Shown here piece by piece: positions 7,999 through 15,697 of a DNA stretch of 64,000 bases (position 1 is the stretch's first letter; every line of letters starts with the position of its first letter). The stretch spans positions 1 through 64,000 of the forward strand of contig JAJYSP010000013.1 in assembly GCA_021793515.1 (NCBI GenBank). Reading direction: 5' to 3'. The notes beneath the pieces are model-generated. The model was not told the DNA's origin. It ran no database searches and was given only the letters and a program-made list of their open reading frames with translations. This DNA is from Actinomycetes bacterium (GTDB lineage Bacteria; Actinomycetota; Acidimicrobiia; Acidimicrobiales; RAAP-2). The position numbers and the translations under genes were made by a program.

Positions 7999-8316
7999 TC
8001 AGTTGGCGATGGGGAGAAGTTCGTACCGGACGACGTCAATGTCGCGCTGACAGTCCCGGCACACGGCCTCGGCGAAGAGAATCGTCGCTCGCGTGGATTC
8101 ATCGAGATCCTCCGGTACGCCAAAGCCCGAAACCGTATCCTCGACGAAGCGCACGAGGCGCTGGCACCGTTCGAGTGCGGCGGTGGCGGCCTCGCGGCTC
8201 CACTGATCGATGCACCACCAGGTCGGTAGTTCGAATGCGGCGTCCAAGAGAAGCGTGGTTAGGCGGTACACCTTGATGCGTTGATCGGTCATTCGATTGT
8301 CGGCTACTTGGGTCAT
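7999..8316 (-). CDS. Tandem paralogue C, unknown helical family (105 aa)
   Basis: The start is ATG 8316, preceded by a good GGAAGGGA site. The 105-aa product shows LP at 30-31, IDQWS at 36-40, C51-Q52, a CRDC pair at 86-89 and I93-D94-V-V96 followed by LLP at 100-102. It lines up with paralogue B over its whole length without gaps although most residues differ. It is the first gene of the C-B-A unit, 37 bases before B. The role is unknown. Confidence 0.65.
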   Translation of the reverse strand: MTQVADNRMTDQRIKVYRLTTLLLDAAFELPTWWCIDQWSREAATAALERCQRLVRFVEDTVSGFGVPEDLDESTRATILFAEAVCRDCQRDIDVVRYELLPIAN

Positions 8317-8616
8317 GGGTTCCCTTCCGGGTCAGTAACTCGTCAGCACTTCGTAGACATCGATGCGGTGTTTGGTCTCCTGGCGCCGACGGACCGGCCG
8401 ACACCACCTCCTCTCTGGTTCCCTGACTGGCTTCGCCGCCGAGCCCGTTCTCTGGGCGGTCCTGACTCGTTCCGCGGGTTAACCAGCATCACCATGCCGC
8501 GAGGCGGTGTTTCGCGCACTCGCCCCTTACGGCCCGGTCGCCCCGGTATCGACCGTCATGTGACCGGACGACCCGTCCAGCGGGCCGTTCATGGCTTCAC
8601 CTCTCGGTGGTGACCC
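8317..8616. other. Gap between paralogue operon and integrase
   Basis: No long protein is supported. It should contain the promoter of the C-B-A operon and the end of the integrase unit. A 21-codon minus-strand frame (ATG 8592, stop 8527-8529) has a good AGAGGTGA site before it and could be a tiny peptide, but nothing else supports it. Confidence 0.4.
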
Positions 8617-9948
8617 TTAACGAAACTCCCCGGTCCCCGTCAACCACTGGTGAGCCGTGGCCACCTCGTCCTCGCCCGCCACGGTGTAACCGTCGGTCAC
8701 GTCGTTCTGGGCGTGGCGCAGGAAGGCCCGGGCCGTCGCGTGGCCGTAGGAGCGCTCGATCAAGGTACCGACGGTCTTTCGCAAGTCGTGGGGCCGACCG
8801 TGCAGGGCGTCGAGCCACGGGAGCTCACGCTTCAGGCGGGACCACAGCGAGTCGAACCGGCGCCGGGTGAGCGGGTGGGGACGTAAGACTTTCGTCCCGT
8901 CGGGCTCGGTGAAGTGCCGGGAATGACGGTAGTAGAAGACGGGTGCGTCGGGACGCAACACGATCTGGCCCGACTTGACGTCATCGAGCGTCAACGATTC
9001 GGGGTCGAAGTCCTCGGGTGCGCGCAGCACCACCTCGCCGCGCGCGACGGCGTGTCGTAGAAGTGCGAGCATCAGTGCCTCGCTGATCGGCTGCTCGTCG
9101 ATCTTGTCGGCCTTTTCTCCCAGCCGAACCTTCATCTCGTTCACCAGCAGGTCTCCGATGCGCACCTTCACGGGCGCGCTGCGCCGTCCCCCGGTCTCAA
9201 GAAAGAAGCCGACCGAGAGCGCGTCAAGCTCGACGTCGTCGCTGCCCGACGTGAACAGAGCCCGCCACAGTTCTTCCAACCGCTCGGCGCTGTAGCTGCG
9301 CTTCTGCACGTCCGGGCGGGGGAAGCGGCTCATCTTGATGGCAATGTTCTCGGAAACGCCCGTCGTGCGGTCGCCGCTCGCGATCTTGTAGGCGAAACTG
9401 AGGAAGCCCCGCAGGTGCTCGACGGCCGAGTGACCCTGGTAGGCGAATTGGGGGCGACCTTCGTCGGCCCGAATGAGGTTGCGCACCCGGGTGCGCTTTC
9501 GCGCGCGCAGCTGCGCCCAGTGGCTGAGTTGCTCAAGCTGGCTCAGCGTAATCGCGGCGAACTCGACTTTGGCGAGTACCGGGCAGTGCTCGAGGCAGCT
9601 TTTCGCTTGTACCGGACCCTCGCCGAGGTTCGCGCGGCGACAGTCACACGAACCTCTGGCGACGCACGCGCACGGCGTCCACTGCGAGTCGGCGCGAAAG
9701 GCGCCCAGACACGTCGGACAGAAGCAGGCGCAGAGGGCCGGCAACCCCTCGCACGCGGTGGTGATGTAGGTCTGCCACGCGATGGCCTGGCCCTTGGAGA
9801 GCGCCGGCACGACGTCTGTCGCGACGAACGTTCCGAAGCGCACGACGTTCTCGTTGGGCTCACCGAGGAGGTCCTGCGCCGTCAGTCCCAGGGCGGCGAG
9901 CGTGGTGCGCGCGGTCGCGAAGGCCGTCGCGCGGTCGATGCTCGCCAT
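8617..9948 (-). CDS. Tyrosine-family site-specific integrase with Cys-rich N-terminus
   Basis: The 443-aa product shows the tyrosine recombinase signature: TGGRR at 252-256, K282 near the beta-hairpin, HDLR at 387-390, H412 in LRHAQND and the nucleophile Y421 in DGYT. The core-binding region lies around 130-220. Between residues 66 and 122 there are eleven cysteines (ALCACFCPTC, then CACV, CDC, CLEHC), an unusual probable zinc-binding insertion. ATG 9948 is one base after the stop of the AbrB-like gene, so the two are coupled. It is the first complete enzyme next to tRNA-Leu(GAG), the usual position for an island integrase, and presumably drives integration of this island. Confidence 0.85.
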   Translation of the reverse strand: MASIDRATAFATARTTLAALGLTAQDLLGEPNENVVRFGTFVATDVVPALSKGQAIAWQTYITTACEGLPALCACFCPTCLGAFRADSQWTPCACVARGSCDCRRANLGEGPVQAKSCLEHCPVLAKVEFAAITLSQLEQLSHWAQLRARKRTRVRNLIRADEGRPQFAYQGHSAVEHLRGFLSFAYKIASGDRTTGVSENIAIKMSRFPRPDVQKRSYSAERLEELWRALFTSGSDDVELDALSVGFFLETGGRRSAPVKVRIGDLLVNEMKVRLGEKADKIDEQPISEALMLALLRHAVARGEVVLRAPEDFDPESLTLDDVKSGQIVLRPDAPVFYYRHSRHFTEPDGTKVLRPHPLTRRRFDSLWSRLKRELPWLDALHGRPHDLRKTVGTLIERSYGHATARAFLRHAQNDVTDGYTVAGEDEVATAHQWLTGTGEFR

Positions 9949-9949
9949 C

Positions 9950-10606
9950 TCAGACCACCGTCCGCAGTCGCGTGGGCACGTCGAGCGCCGGCGTGCCAGC
10001 GTCCTCGAGCGCGCAGAGCGCGGCGAGGGCCGGTTCGAGCAGCGCGGCGTTGGCGACCGCGACGATGCCGTTCGGCGCCCCGTTGGCGTCGCGCTCGGCC
10101 CACACCATCACCGGGTCACCACCGCCGAGACCGAGGTGGGCGCGCAGGTCCGCGGTCAGCACCAGGCGGCCCATGTTGTCGAGGTGGCCGCGCTTGGTGC
10201 CGACGACCGGCCCGACGTGGTCGGCCCGTGCGCGCAGGCGCAGCCGGTGCGCTCGACCGTTGTCCACTTCGAGCGCGAGACCCGGGCTCCAGCCGACGAG
10301 CGCCATGAGGTCCGGCGCGCAGAGCCGAGCTCCGTCGAGGCGCCGCAGCACCATCTCGAGCGGCGGCGCGAGGGCCACCGGAAAGCGCAGGGCACCGAGC
10401 GGTGAGGGCGTGTTCGTAGCGGCCGGCGGTGGCGGCGCCGCGGTGCGGATCGGCATCCTGGGGACGATGTCATGGCGAGCGCGCCGCTGTCCGGCGCGCG
10501 CCTGAATGGGTGGAGCGGTGGGTGTCATGGGTCGTACCGTGCGCGAATCCCGGCCCGGGTCGATCGGCGATGTATTCGAATCGAGCTCGTCGTCTGACTC
10601 GTGCAC
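9950..10606 (-). CDS. AbrB/SpoVT-like domain protein upstream of integrase
   Basis: The frame opens with GTG 10606; ATG 10528 and ATG 10456 are alternative starts, and the proline/arginine-rich first 50 residues may not be real. Toward the C-terminal half, DNMGRLVLTADLRAHLGLGG followed by DPVMVWAER resembles the swapped-hairpin AbrB/MazE DNA-binding fold (typically G-R-hydrophobic-x-hydrophobic-P-x-x-hydrophobic-R with GD). That suggests a transcriptional regulator, perhaps controlling the integrase, whose start lies one base after this stop. The similarity is modest. It could also be a recombination accessory protein. Confidence 0.5.
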   Translation of the reverse strand: MHESDDELDSNTSPIDPGRDSRTVRPMTPTAPPIQARAGQRRARHDIVPRMPIRTAAPPPPAATNTPSPLGALRFPVALAPPLEMVLRRLDGARLCAPDLMALVGWSPGLALEVDNGRAHRLRLRARADHVGPVVGTKRGHLDNMGRLVLTADLRAHLGLGGGDPVMVWAERDANGAPNGIVAVANAALLEPALAALCALEDAGTPALDVPTRLRTVV

Positions 10607-10719
10607 TTCGGGTTCGGATCGACACGGTGGGACCGTGCGTAACGATCCTTCTAGGGAGTCAGGCGGCTCACGTCGAGTGAGCGGCTCGGACTTCGAAATT
10701 CGGGACTGCTCCCACTGAA

Positions 10720-10745
10720 TGGTGTCGGAGGCGGGACTTGAACCC
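10720..10745. other. Candidate island attachment site at tRNA 3' end
   Basis: The 3' acceptor and T-arm end of tRNA-Leu(GAG) faces the integrase unit 110 bases away, the usual attB arrangement for tyrosine integrases. I did not find a second copy of this sequence inside the window, so the far end would be to the left. Confidence 0.35.
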
Positions 10746-10806
10746 GCACGCCCCTAAGGGCACCAGCCCCTCAAGCTGGCGCGTCTGCCTATTCCGCCAC
10801 TCCGAC
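10723..10806 (-). tRNA. tRNA-Leu (anticodon GAG)
   Basis: On the minus strand the acceptor stem GTCGGAG (10806-10800) pairs with CTCCGAC near 10724-10730. The anticodon stem CCAGC/GCTGG encloses loop TTGAGGG, giving anticodon GAG. A long variable arm (TGCCCTTAGGGGCGT area) and the T-arm GGTTCAAGTCC are present; CCA follows in the genome (10722-10720). It decodes CUC/CUU. It lies 34 bases beyond the solute-binding protein gene on the same strand and may be part of that transcript. Confidence 0.93.
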
Positions 10807-10840
10807 GCGGCGACTCAGTTTAACCGATTCTGCCGATCGA

Positions 10841-12505
10841 TCATGACGACGCGTTGACCGGCACGATTGTGTTCCACGACGGCACCTCATCGACGAATCC
10901 GGGCACTGATGCGGCACCCAGGACGCCCTGTAATTGCGGCGACCATTCCACGAGCGATGGTGGTGTGAAGAGCGGGCGAACCCAGAATGCGTCAAGCAGC
11001 GTCTGGTCATACGTCGACCACGTTGCGCGTGCGGTCACAGGATTGAACGTGTTCATAGCGGTGGAATAGAGCTGGTTCAATACTTTCAAGCGAAGCCCCG
11101 ACGGAAACGAGTCCGCGTAGAGGGGTCCCGACCACGAACTGGCGCTGAACGAGGGCGCTGAATTGGTCGGACGGTCGAAGAGCGCGACGTCAGCGTCATT
11201 GAATGCGAGGGTCATGGCAGCCGACGCTTCACTTGGTGCCGTGACAACGTAGGTGGCGATGCCCAATCTCGCCCACGAACGCACGATGGACGTCGCAGTC
11301 GCAGCATCAAGCGCCGATGGACCCCGCACCAAACGGATCGACAAGGGGCGACCCTGGGGGGAGATCCAACCTAGGGGGCCACGCACGAAGCCGGCGTTAC
11401 GCAACGCCCGAACAGCACACGGCGCACAGTCGGCCAGGTTTACCGGTGATGATGGTGCCGCGGGAACCGTGGTGGGGGTGGTCGACGACTCGCTTGGCGC
11501 CTGGCCGGGTGAACCTGGGTAGAACGGCGAACCTTGTGAGAACAGGACCGACGCGCCAGGCGACGGTGAGAACGTCACCTGACCCCAGAGCCCGCTGATC
11601 ATCGCGAGACGGTTGAGTGACCAGCTGAGGCCCTCTCGAACAGCGAGTTCACTCGTCAAGGGGCGATGGGCGTTAAAGAAGAGTTCTTCAATCGAACTCG
11701 ACGATCCGATATGACTGAGTACTGATGGGTGAGCGCTCAACGCGTCTACCTGGGACCGGTTGACCGTCAGGGTGTAGCGCGCGAACGGCTCGTTCACGTT
11801 GGGCGGTATCGGTGCGTTTGCGCGGATGACGATCCGTCCGAAGCGACTGGTCGAGGATGGCCACGCTCGATTCATTACCATGACCATCGACGACGCGTTC
11901 GCCGACACGAGCCGATACGGGCCGAGCGACGGCCGACTCAGCAGGTCGCTGAAGGAACAGCCCCCGTGCGTCGAACGACTCTCCACGTCGCGAAATAGCA
12001 GGTTCCAGTCCGAGTAGGGCTGCGAGAACGTGGCGGTCACCGTCAGTGCCCTATTGGTGAGTTTCATCGACTTGATCGCGCGATACCCGTCGCTGAGTAC
12101 GCTCGGAATCGACCGCGCACGGCGCCACCAAGCGACGAGGTCTCGTCCGTCAAAGGGCTGGTGGTCACTCCAACGCAGCCTCGGGGCGATCGTGTAGACG
12201 ACGGTCTCGGGGCTGAGCGACGTGAGTTCGGCTGATGCGATCGCGCCCTGGGAGCCGACCAGCGTGCCGCTCACGCTGCTCTGGAAGGCCGACGGTCTAA
12301 CGAGGTCAAGGACCGCGTCACTCGTGGGGTTCGCGTTCGGTCCGAGGAAGGTGCACCCGTTGAAGGGTCCCGGCAGTGAGAGCAGCAATGTGCGTGCGTT
12401 GTCGCCGACCGGCGTCGATGCACCGGTCAGGCTGCTCGAACCCGCCACCAGCAGTGCCGCGACGATGACACCGACGGCGCGCCATCGCGAACCGCGCCAG
12501 GACAT
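10841..12505 (-). CDS. Extracellular solute-binding protein, family 5 (peptide) type
   Basis: The 554-aa product begins with a basic stretch and hydrophobic segment (VGVIVAALLVAGSSSLTGAS), a signal peptide without a lipobox cysteine. The body follows family 5 substrate-binding proteins of ABC importers: an N-terminal ETVVYTIAPRLRWSDHQPFD block (the usual x-LR-x-x-x-WSDGxPF region), a helix-rich middle and a segment with LAVREGLSWSLNRLAMI (usual VR-AL-x-x-AID-R). It likely captures oligopeptides or similar ligands. It follows secG after 5 bases, an odd place, while a dppBCDF set without its own binding protein starts at 24.8 kb. Partnership is possible but unproven. Confidence 0.75.
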   Translation of the reverse strand: MSWRGSRWRAVGVIVAALLVAGSSSLTGASTPVGDNARTLLLSLPGPFNGCTFLGPNANPTSDAVLDLVRPSAFQSSVSGTLVGSQGAIASAELTSLSPETVVYTIAPRLRWSDHQPFDGRDLVAWWRRARSIPSVLSDGYRAIKSMKLTNRALTVTATFSQPYSDWNLLFRDVESRSTHGGCSFSDLLSRPSLGPYRLVSANASSMVMVMNRAWPSSTSRFGRIVIRANAPIPPNVNEPFARYTLTVNRSQVDALSAHPSVLSHIGSSSSIEELFFNAHRPLTSELAVREGLSWSLNRLAMISGLWGQVTFSPSPGASVLFSQGSPFYPGSPGQAPSESSTTPTTVPAAPSSPVNLADCAPCAVRALRNAGFVRGPLGWISPQGRPLSIRLVRGPSALDAATATSIVRSWARLGIATYVVTAPSEASAAMTLAFNDADVALFDRPTNSAPSFSASSWSGPLYADSFPSGLRLKVLNQLYSTAMNTFNPVTARATWSTYDQTLLDAFWVRPLFTPPSLVEWSPQLQGVLGAASVPGFVDEVPSWNTIVPVNASS

Positions 12506-12510
12506 CTGGC

Positions 12511-12741
12511 TTACTGCAAGCGCAGGTCGAGGGTCAGCGTCGCGAAGGTAAAGATGAGCGCGACCGCGACAGTGATGCGGTCCAGGTTCTTCTCGACCAC
12601 GGTCGAGCCCGACGCCGCGGCGCCGAGGCTGCCACCCATCAGGTCTGAGATGCCGCCGCCTCGCCCGGAGTGCAGGAGAACCAGAAAGATGAGGCCGATA
12701 GCCGACAACGCCTCAATAACTATGAACGACCAGGTGAACAC
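12511..12741 (-). CDS. secG: Protein translocase subunit SecG
   Basis: The 76-aa membrane protein has two hydrophobic segments (about 5-23 and 55-72) separated by the conserved SGRGGGISDLMGG loop. This is the SecG layout; SecG assists SecYE in Sec export. The start is GTG 12741, 12 bases after tpiA. The order gap-pgk-tpi-secG is the standard actinobacterial one, so it is transcribed with the glycolytic genes. Confidence 0.92.
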   Translation of the reverse strand: MFTWSFIVIEALSAIGLIFLVLLHSGRGGGISDLMGGSLGAAASGSTVVEKNLDRITVAVALIFTFATLTLDLRLQ

Positions 12742-12753
12742 CGCAACCTCCGA

Positions 12754-13527
12754 TTAGCGCCTCTCAGCGTAGCAGTCGTTGCACGCGTGGACGATGGCGC
12801 CAAAGGATTCGGTCTTGAGACTCGCCCCGCCGACCAGGAACCCGTCGACCCCACCCTCAGTCACGATCTCGCCCGCGTTATCGGCGTTGACCGACCCACC
12901 GTAGAGCACGCGGCTCGAGACGAAGCCGAGCGACGCGAGTTGGGTCCGGATCGTCGTCATCATCGCGTCGATCTGCGTCGACGTCGCGGTCATGCCCGTG
13001 CCAATGGCCCAGATCGGCTCGTAGGCGACGGTCACGTGCTCGCTGAACTCCTCGACCCCCGTCAGGGCGCTCGTGAGCTGCCCGCTGACGAAGGACTCGT
13101 GATCTTCCGCCTCGCGTGTGACGAGGTCCTCGCCCACGCACAGCACCGCATCGAGCCCGCCGCGCAGCACTGCACGCACCGTGCTCGCGACCAGCGCGTC
13201 ATCCATGTGATACATCGTTCGTCGCTCGGAGTGCCCCACGATGACCGAACTGACCCCGAGACGCTTTAGCATCGCCACGCTGACCTCGCCGGTGAAGGCG
13301 CCATTGTCGCGGTCACTCACGTGCTGGGCCGCCACGGCAATCGACGCGCGCTCGGCCTCGAGCACTGAGGTGACACTGCGAAGATCCACGAATGGCGGGG
13401 CCACCGCCACGTCCACCCGCTCCACGGGCCGACTCGCGAGCAGCGCCGCAATCTGCTGAGTGAGGTGCACCGCCTCGACGTAGTCCAGATTCATCTTCCA
13501 GTTGCCGATGACCAACGCTTTGCTCAT
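12754..13527 (-). CDS. tpiA: Triosephosphate isomerase
   Basis: The 257-aa enzyme interconverts dihydroxyacetone phosphate and glyceraldehyde 3-phosphate in the cytoplasm. K11 in GNWKMN, H99 in VIVGHSERR and E170 in AYEPIWAIGTG are the catalytic residues, and GGSVNADN forms the phosphate-binding loop. The length is normal. The ATG start overlaps the pgk stop by four bases (13524-13527), so translation is coupled. Confidence 0.96.
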   Translation of the reverse strand: MSKALVIGNWKMNLDYVEAVHLTQQIAALLASRPVERVDVAVAPPFVDLRSVTSVLEAERASIAVAAQHVSDRDNGAFTGEVSVAMLKRLGVSSVIVGHSERRTMYHMDDALVASTVRAVLRGGLDAVLCVGEDLVTREAEDHESFVSGQLTSALTGVEEFSEHVTVAYEPIWAIGTGMTATSTQIDAMMTTIRTQLASLGFVSSRVLYGGSVNADNAGEIVTEGGVDGFLVGGASLKTESFGAIVHACNDCYAERR

Positions 13528-14663
13528 ACCCGAATCCCCTCACGAAGAGCCCGAAGACCTGGCAGGTCGCCGAACTCGACGAGCTCGAGGGACGCTCCCC
13601 CGCCGGTCGAGACGAAACTCACCTCGCCCTCCAGGCCGAATTGTTGCAGGGCGGCGACCGAGTCGCCGCCCCCGATCACCGAAAGCGCCGGGGACGCCGC
13701 CACCGCGCGCGCGATCGCCTCAGTTCCGAGCGCGAAGCGCGGGTCCTCGAAGACGCCCATGGGACCGTTCCACAAGATGGTCTTCGCGGTCGCGATCACC
13801 TCGGTGAACGCCTCGATTGACCGAGGTCCGATGTCGAATCCCTCGAACCCCTCGGGCACGTTCGCCCCGAAGTCCACCACCGGGTCAGTCCCGCCACCGC
13901 TGCCGAACGGCGCGCCGTCGGCCAGACCGCGCGTGTCCACGGGGATGTGGACCTTGCCGCCCTCGAGCAGCGCCGCGCACTCGGCGAGGAACGATTCGTC
14001 AAAGAGCGACGAGCCGATCGTGCGGCCCTGAGTCGCCTCGAAGGTGTAGGCCATCCCGCCACCCACGAGCACCACGTCGGCGCGTGCGGCGAGTACCTTG
14101 ACGATGCCGAGTTTGTCGGCGACCTTCGCGCCGCCGACGATCGCCACGAAGGGCCTCGCTGGTTCGTCGAGCAAGTCGAGCAGATAGGCGACCTCACGGC
14201 GCAAGTTCGGCCCGGCCGCGCTCGCAACGAGGGTCGGGGGGACCATGATTGAGGCGTGCGCACGATGCGACGCGCCGAAGGCCTCGTTGATGTAGAAATC
14301 GACGCCGTCTACGAGCGAGGCGCCAAACTCCGGGTCGTTCGCCTCCTCGCCGGGATTGAAGCGCAGGTTCTCGAGCAGTTCCACCCCGGGACAAAGTTCG
14401 TTGAGGCGACGGCGAATCGGCTCCACCCGGAACCGCTCGTCGACGCGACCCTTCGGTCGCCCGAAGTGCGTGCAGGCGACGACCGAGGCTCCCCGGGCGA
14501 GCAGGTCCGTAAAGAGGGGCACCGCGGAACGAATCCGAAAGTCGTCGGTGATCACCAACTCCCCGTCGACGTCGGCGACGGGCGTGTTGAAATCGACCCG
14601 AACGAGGACACGCTTGCCGCGTACATCCCAGTCGTCCGAGGTTGGCAGCGACTCGCCCCCCAT
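13524..14663 (-). CDS. pgk: Phosphoglycerate kinase
   Basis: The 379-aa product makes ATP from 1,3-bisphosphoglycerate. It has the N-terminal VRVDFNTPVAD substrate loop, the THFGRPKG basic motif, GGAKVADK and VVLVGGGMAYTF in the hinge region, and a C-terminal GGGDSVAAL nucleotide-binding loop. It is a little shorter than most homologues (around 390-400). ATG 14663 directly follows the gapA stop. Confidence 0.96.
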   Translation of the reverse strand: MGGESLPTSDDWDVRGKRVLVRVDFNTPVADVDGELVITDDFRIRSAVPLFTDLLARGASVVACTHFGRPKGRVDERFRVEPIRRRLNELCPGVELLENLRFNPGEEANDPEFGASLVDGVDFYINEAFGASHRAHASIMVPPTLVASAAGPNLRREVAYLLDLLDEPARPFVAIVGGAKVADKLGIVKVLAARADVVLVGGGMAYTFEATQGRTIGSSLFDESFLAECAALLEGGKVHIPVDTRGLADGAPFGSGGGTDPVVDFGANVPEGFEGFDIGPRSIEAFTEVIATAKTILWNGPMGVFEDPRFALGTEAIARAVAASPALSVIGGGDSVAALQQFGLEGEVSFVSTGGGASLELVEFGDLPGLRALREGIRV

Positions 14664-15671
14664 CTAGCGACCGACGTGATTGGCGAGGTCTACCAGACGG
14701 TTCGAGTAGCCCCACTCGTTGTCGTACCAGCCAAAGACCTTGACGAGGCACGTCTCATCATCGATCCGCTGGACCATGGTCATCTGAGCGTCGAAGGTGC
14801 ATGACGCCGGTGATCCGACGATGTCCGAGGAGACGATCGGGTCCTCGGTGTAGACCAGCACACCGCGCAACGCGCCGTCCGCCGCGGCGCGGAAGGCGGC
14901 GTTCACCTCGTCAACGGTCGTGGCGCGCACGACCGCAGTGAAGTCCGTGATGCTCCCGTCAGGGATCGGCACGCGAAGCGACGTCCCGTCGAGACGGCCC
15001 TTCATCGCTTCGAGGACGAGGCTCGTGGCCCGCGCGGCCCCGGTGGACGACGGCACGATGTTGACCGCCGCCGCGCGAGCGCGACGCAGGTCCTTGTGGG
15101 GCAGGTCGAGCAGGTTCTGGTCGTTGGTGTAGGCGTGCACCGTGGTCATGAGACCCGAGCGCACCCCAAAGGCGTCGTCGAGGACCTTGACCATCGGGAC
15201 GAAGCAGTTCGTCGTGCACGACGCGTTGGAAATCACGTGGTGGGCCGCCTCGTCGTAGGTGTCCTGGTTGACGCCCATCACGAAGGTCGCGTCGACGTCA
15301 CTCGCCGGTGCGGAGATGATGACCTTGCGCGCGCCAGCCGCCAGGTGCACGGCGGCTGCCTCGCGGCTCGTGAACCGGCCAGTGGACTCGATCACGACGT
15401 CGACCTCGAGGTCACGCCAGGGCAGCAGGGCGGGCTCGCGCTCAGCGAGTACGCGGATAAAGCGCTCCCCCACCTTGATCCCGCCCTCGGTGACCGTCAC
15501 GTCGCGGTCCAGGCGGCCCTGGGTCGAGTCGTACTTGAGCAGATGCGCGTTGACCTCGGGCGACGTCAAGTCGTTGACCGCCACGACCTCGATGTTGGGG
15601 TTCGGGAGCGACGCCCGTAAAAAGCCCCGCCCGATACGGCCGAAACCGTTGATCGCTACGCGAATAGTCAT
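14664..15671 (-). CDS. gapA: Glyceraldehyde-3-phosphate dehydrogenase, NAD type
   Basis: I place the start at ATG 15671 because AGGAGGAGAAGG lies just upstream; the frame itself extends ten codons further. The 335-aa enzyme has the NGFGRIGR nucleotide-binding loop, N33-D34 (the aspartate that favours NAD), catalytic C152 in SNASCTTNC and the usual SSTGAA phosphate site. It heads the gap-pgk-tpi block that follows yvcK after 26 bases. Actinobacteria normally have whiA in that gap. Confidence 0.96.
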   Translation of the reverse strand: MTIRVAINGFGRIGRGFLRASLPNPNIEVVAVNDLTSPEVNAHLLKYDSTQGRLDRDVTVTEGGIKVGERFIRVLAEREPALLPWRDLEVDVVIESTGRFTSREAAAVHLAAGARKVIISAPASDVDATFVMGVNQDTYDEAAHHVISNASCTTNCFVPMVKVLDDAFGVRSGLMTTVHAYTNDQNLLDLPHKDLRRARAAAVNIVPSSTGAARATSLVLEAMKGRLDGTSLRVPIPDGSITDFTAVVRATTVDEVNAAFRAAADGALRGVLVYTEDPIVSSDIVGSPASCTFDAQMTMVQRIDDETCLVKVFGWYDNEWGYSNRLVDLANHVGR

Positions 15672-15697
15672 GTCCTTCTCCTCCTGGACGCCCGTGG

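Noticed and set aside
7240-8316. Reading the tandem trio as a toxin-antitoxin or HEPN-type system
   Set aside because: No RxxxxH or other catalytic motif, all three members are paralogous, and no antitoxin-like DNA-binding partner is adjacent.
9415-10308. Long plus-strand frame opposite the integrase and AbrB-like gene
   Set aside because: Arg/Ala/Gly-rich shadow with no ribosome-binding site; the opposite strand has recognisable catalytic motifs.
10724-10745. Search for a second copy of the tRNA-Leu 3' end inside the window as the far attachment site
   Set aside because: No convincing copy was seen by eye between 1 and 10600; the far boundary is probably outside the window.
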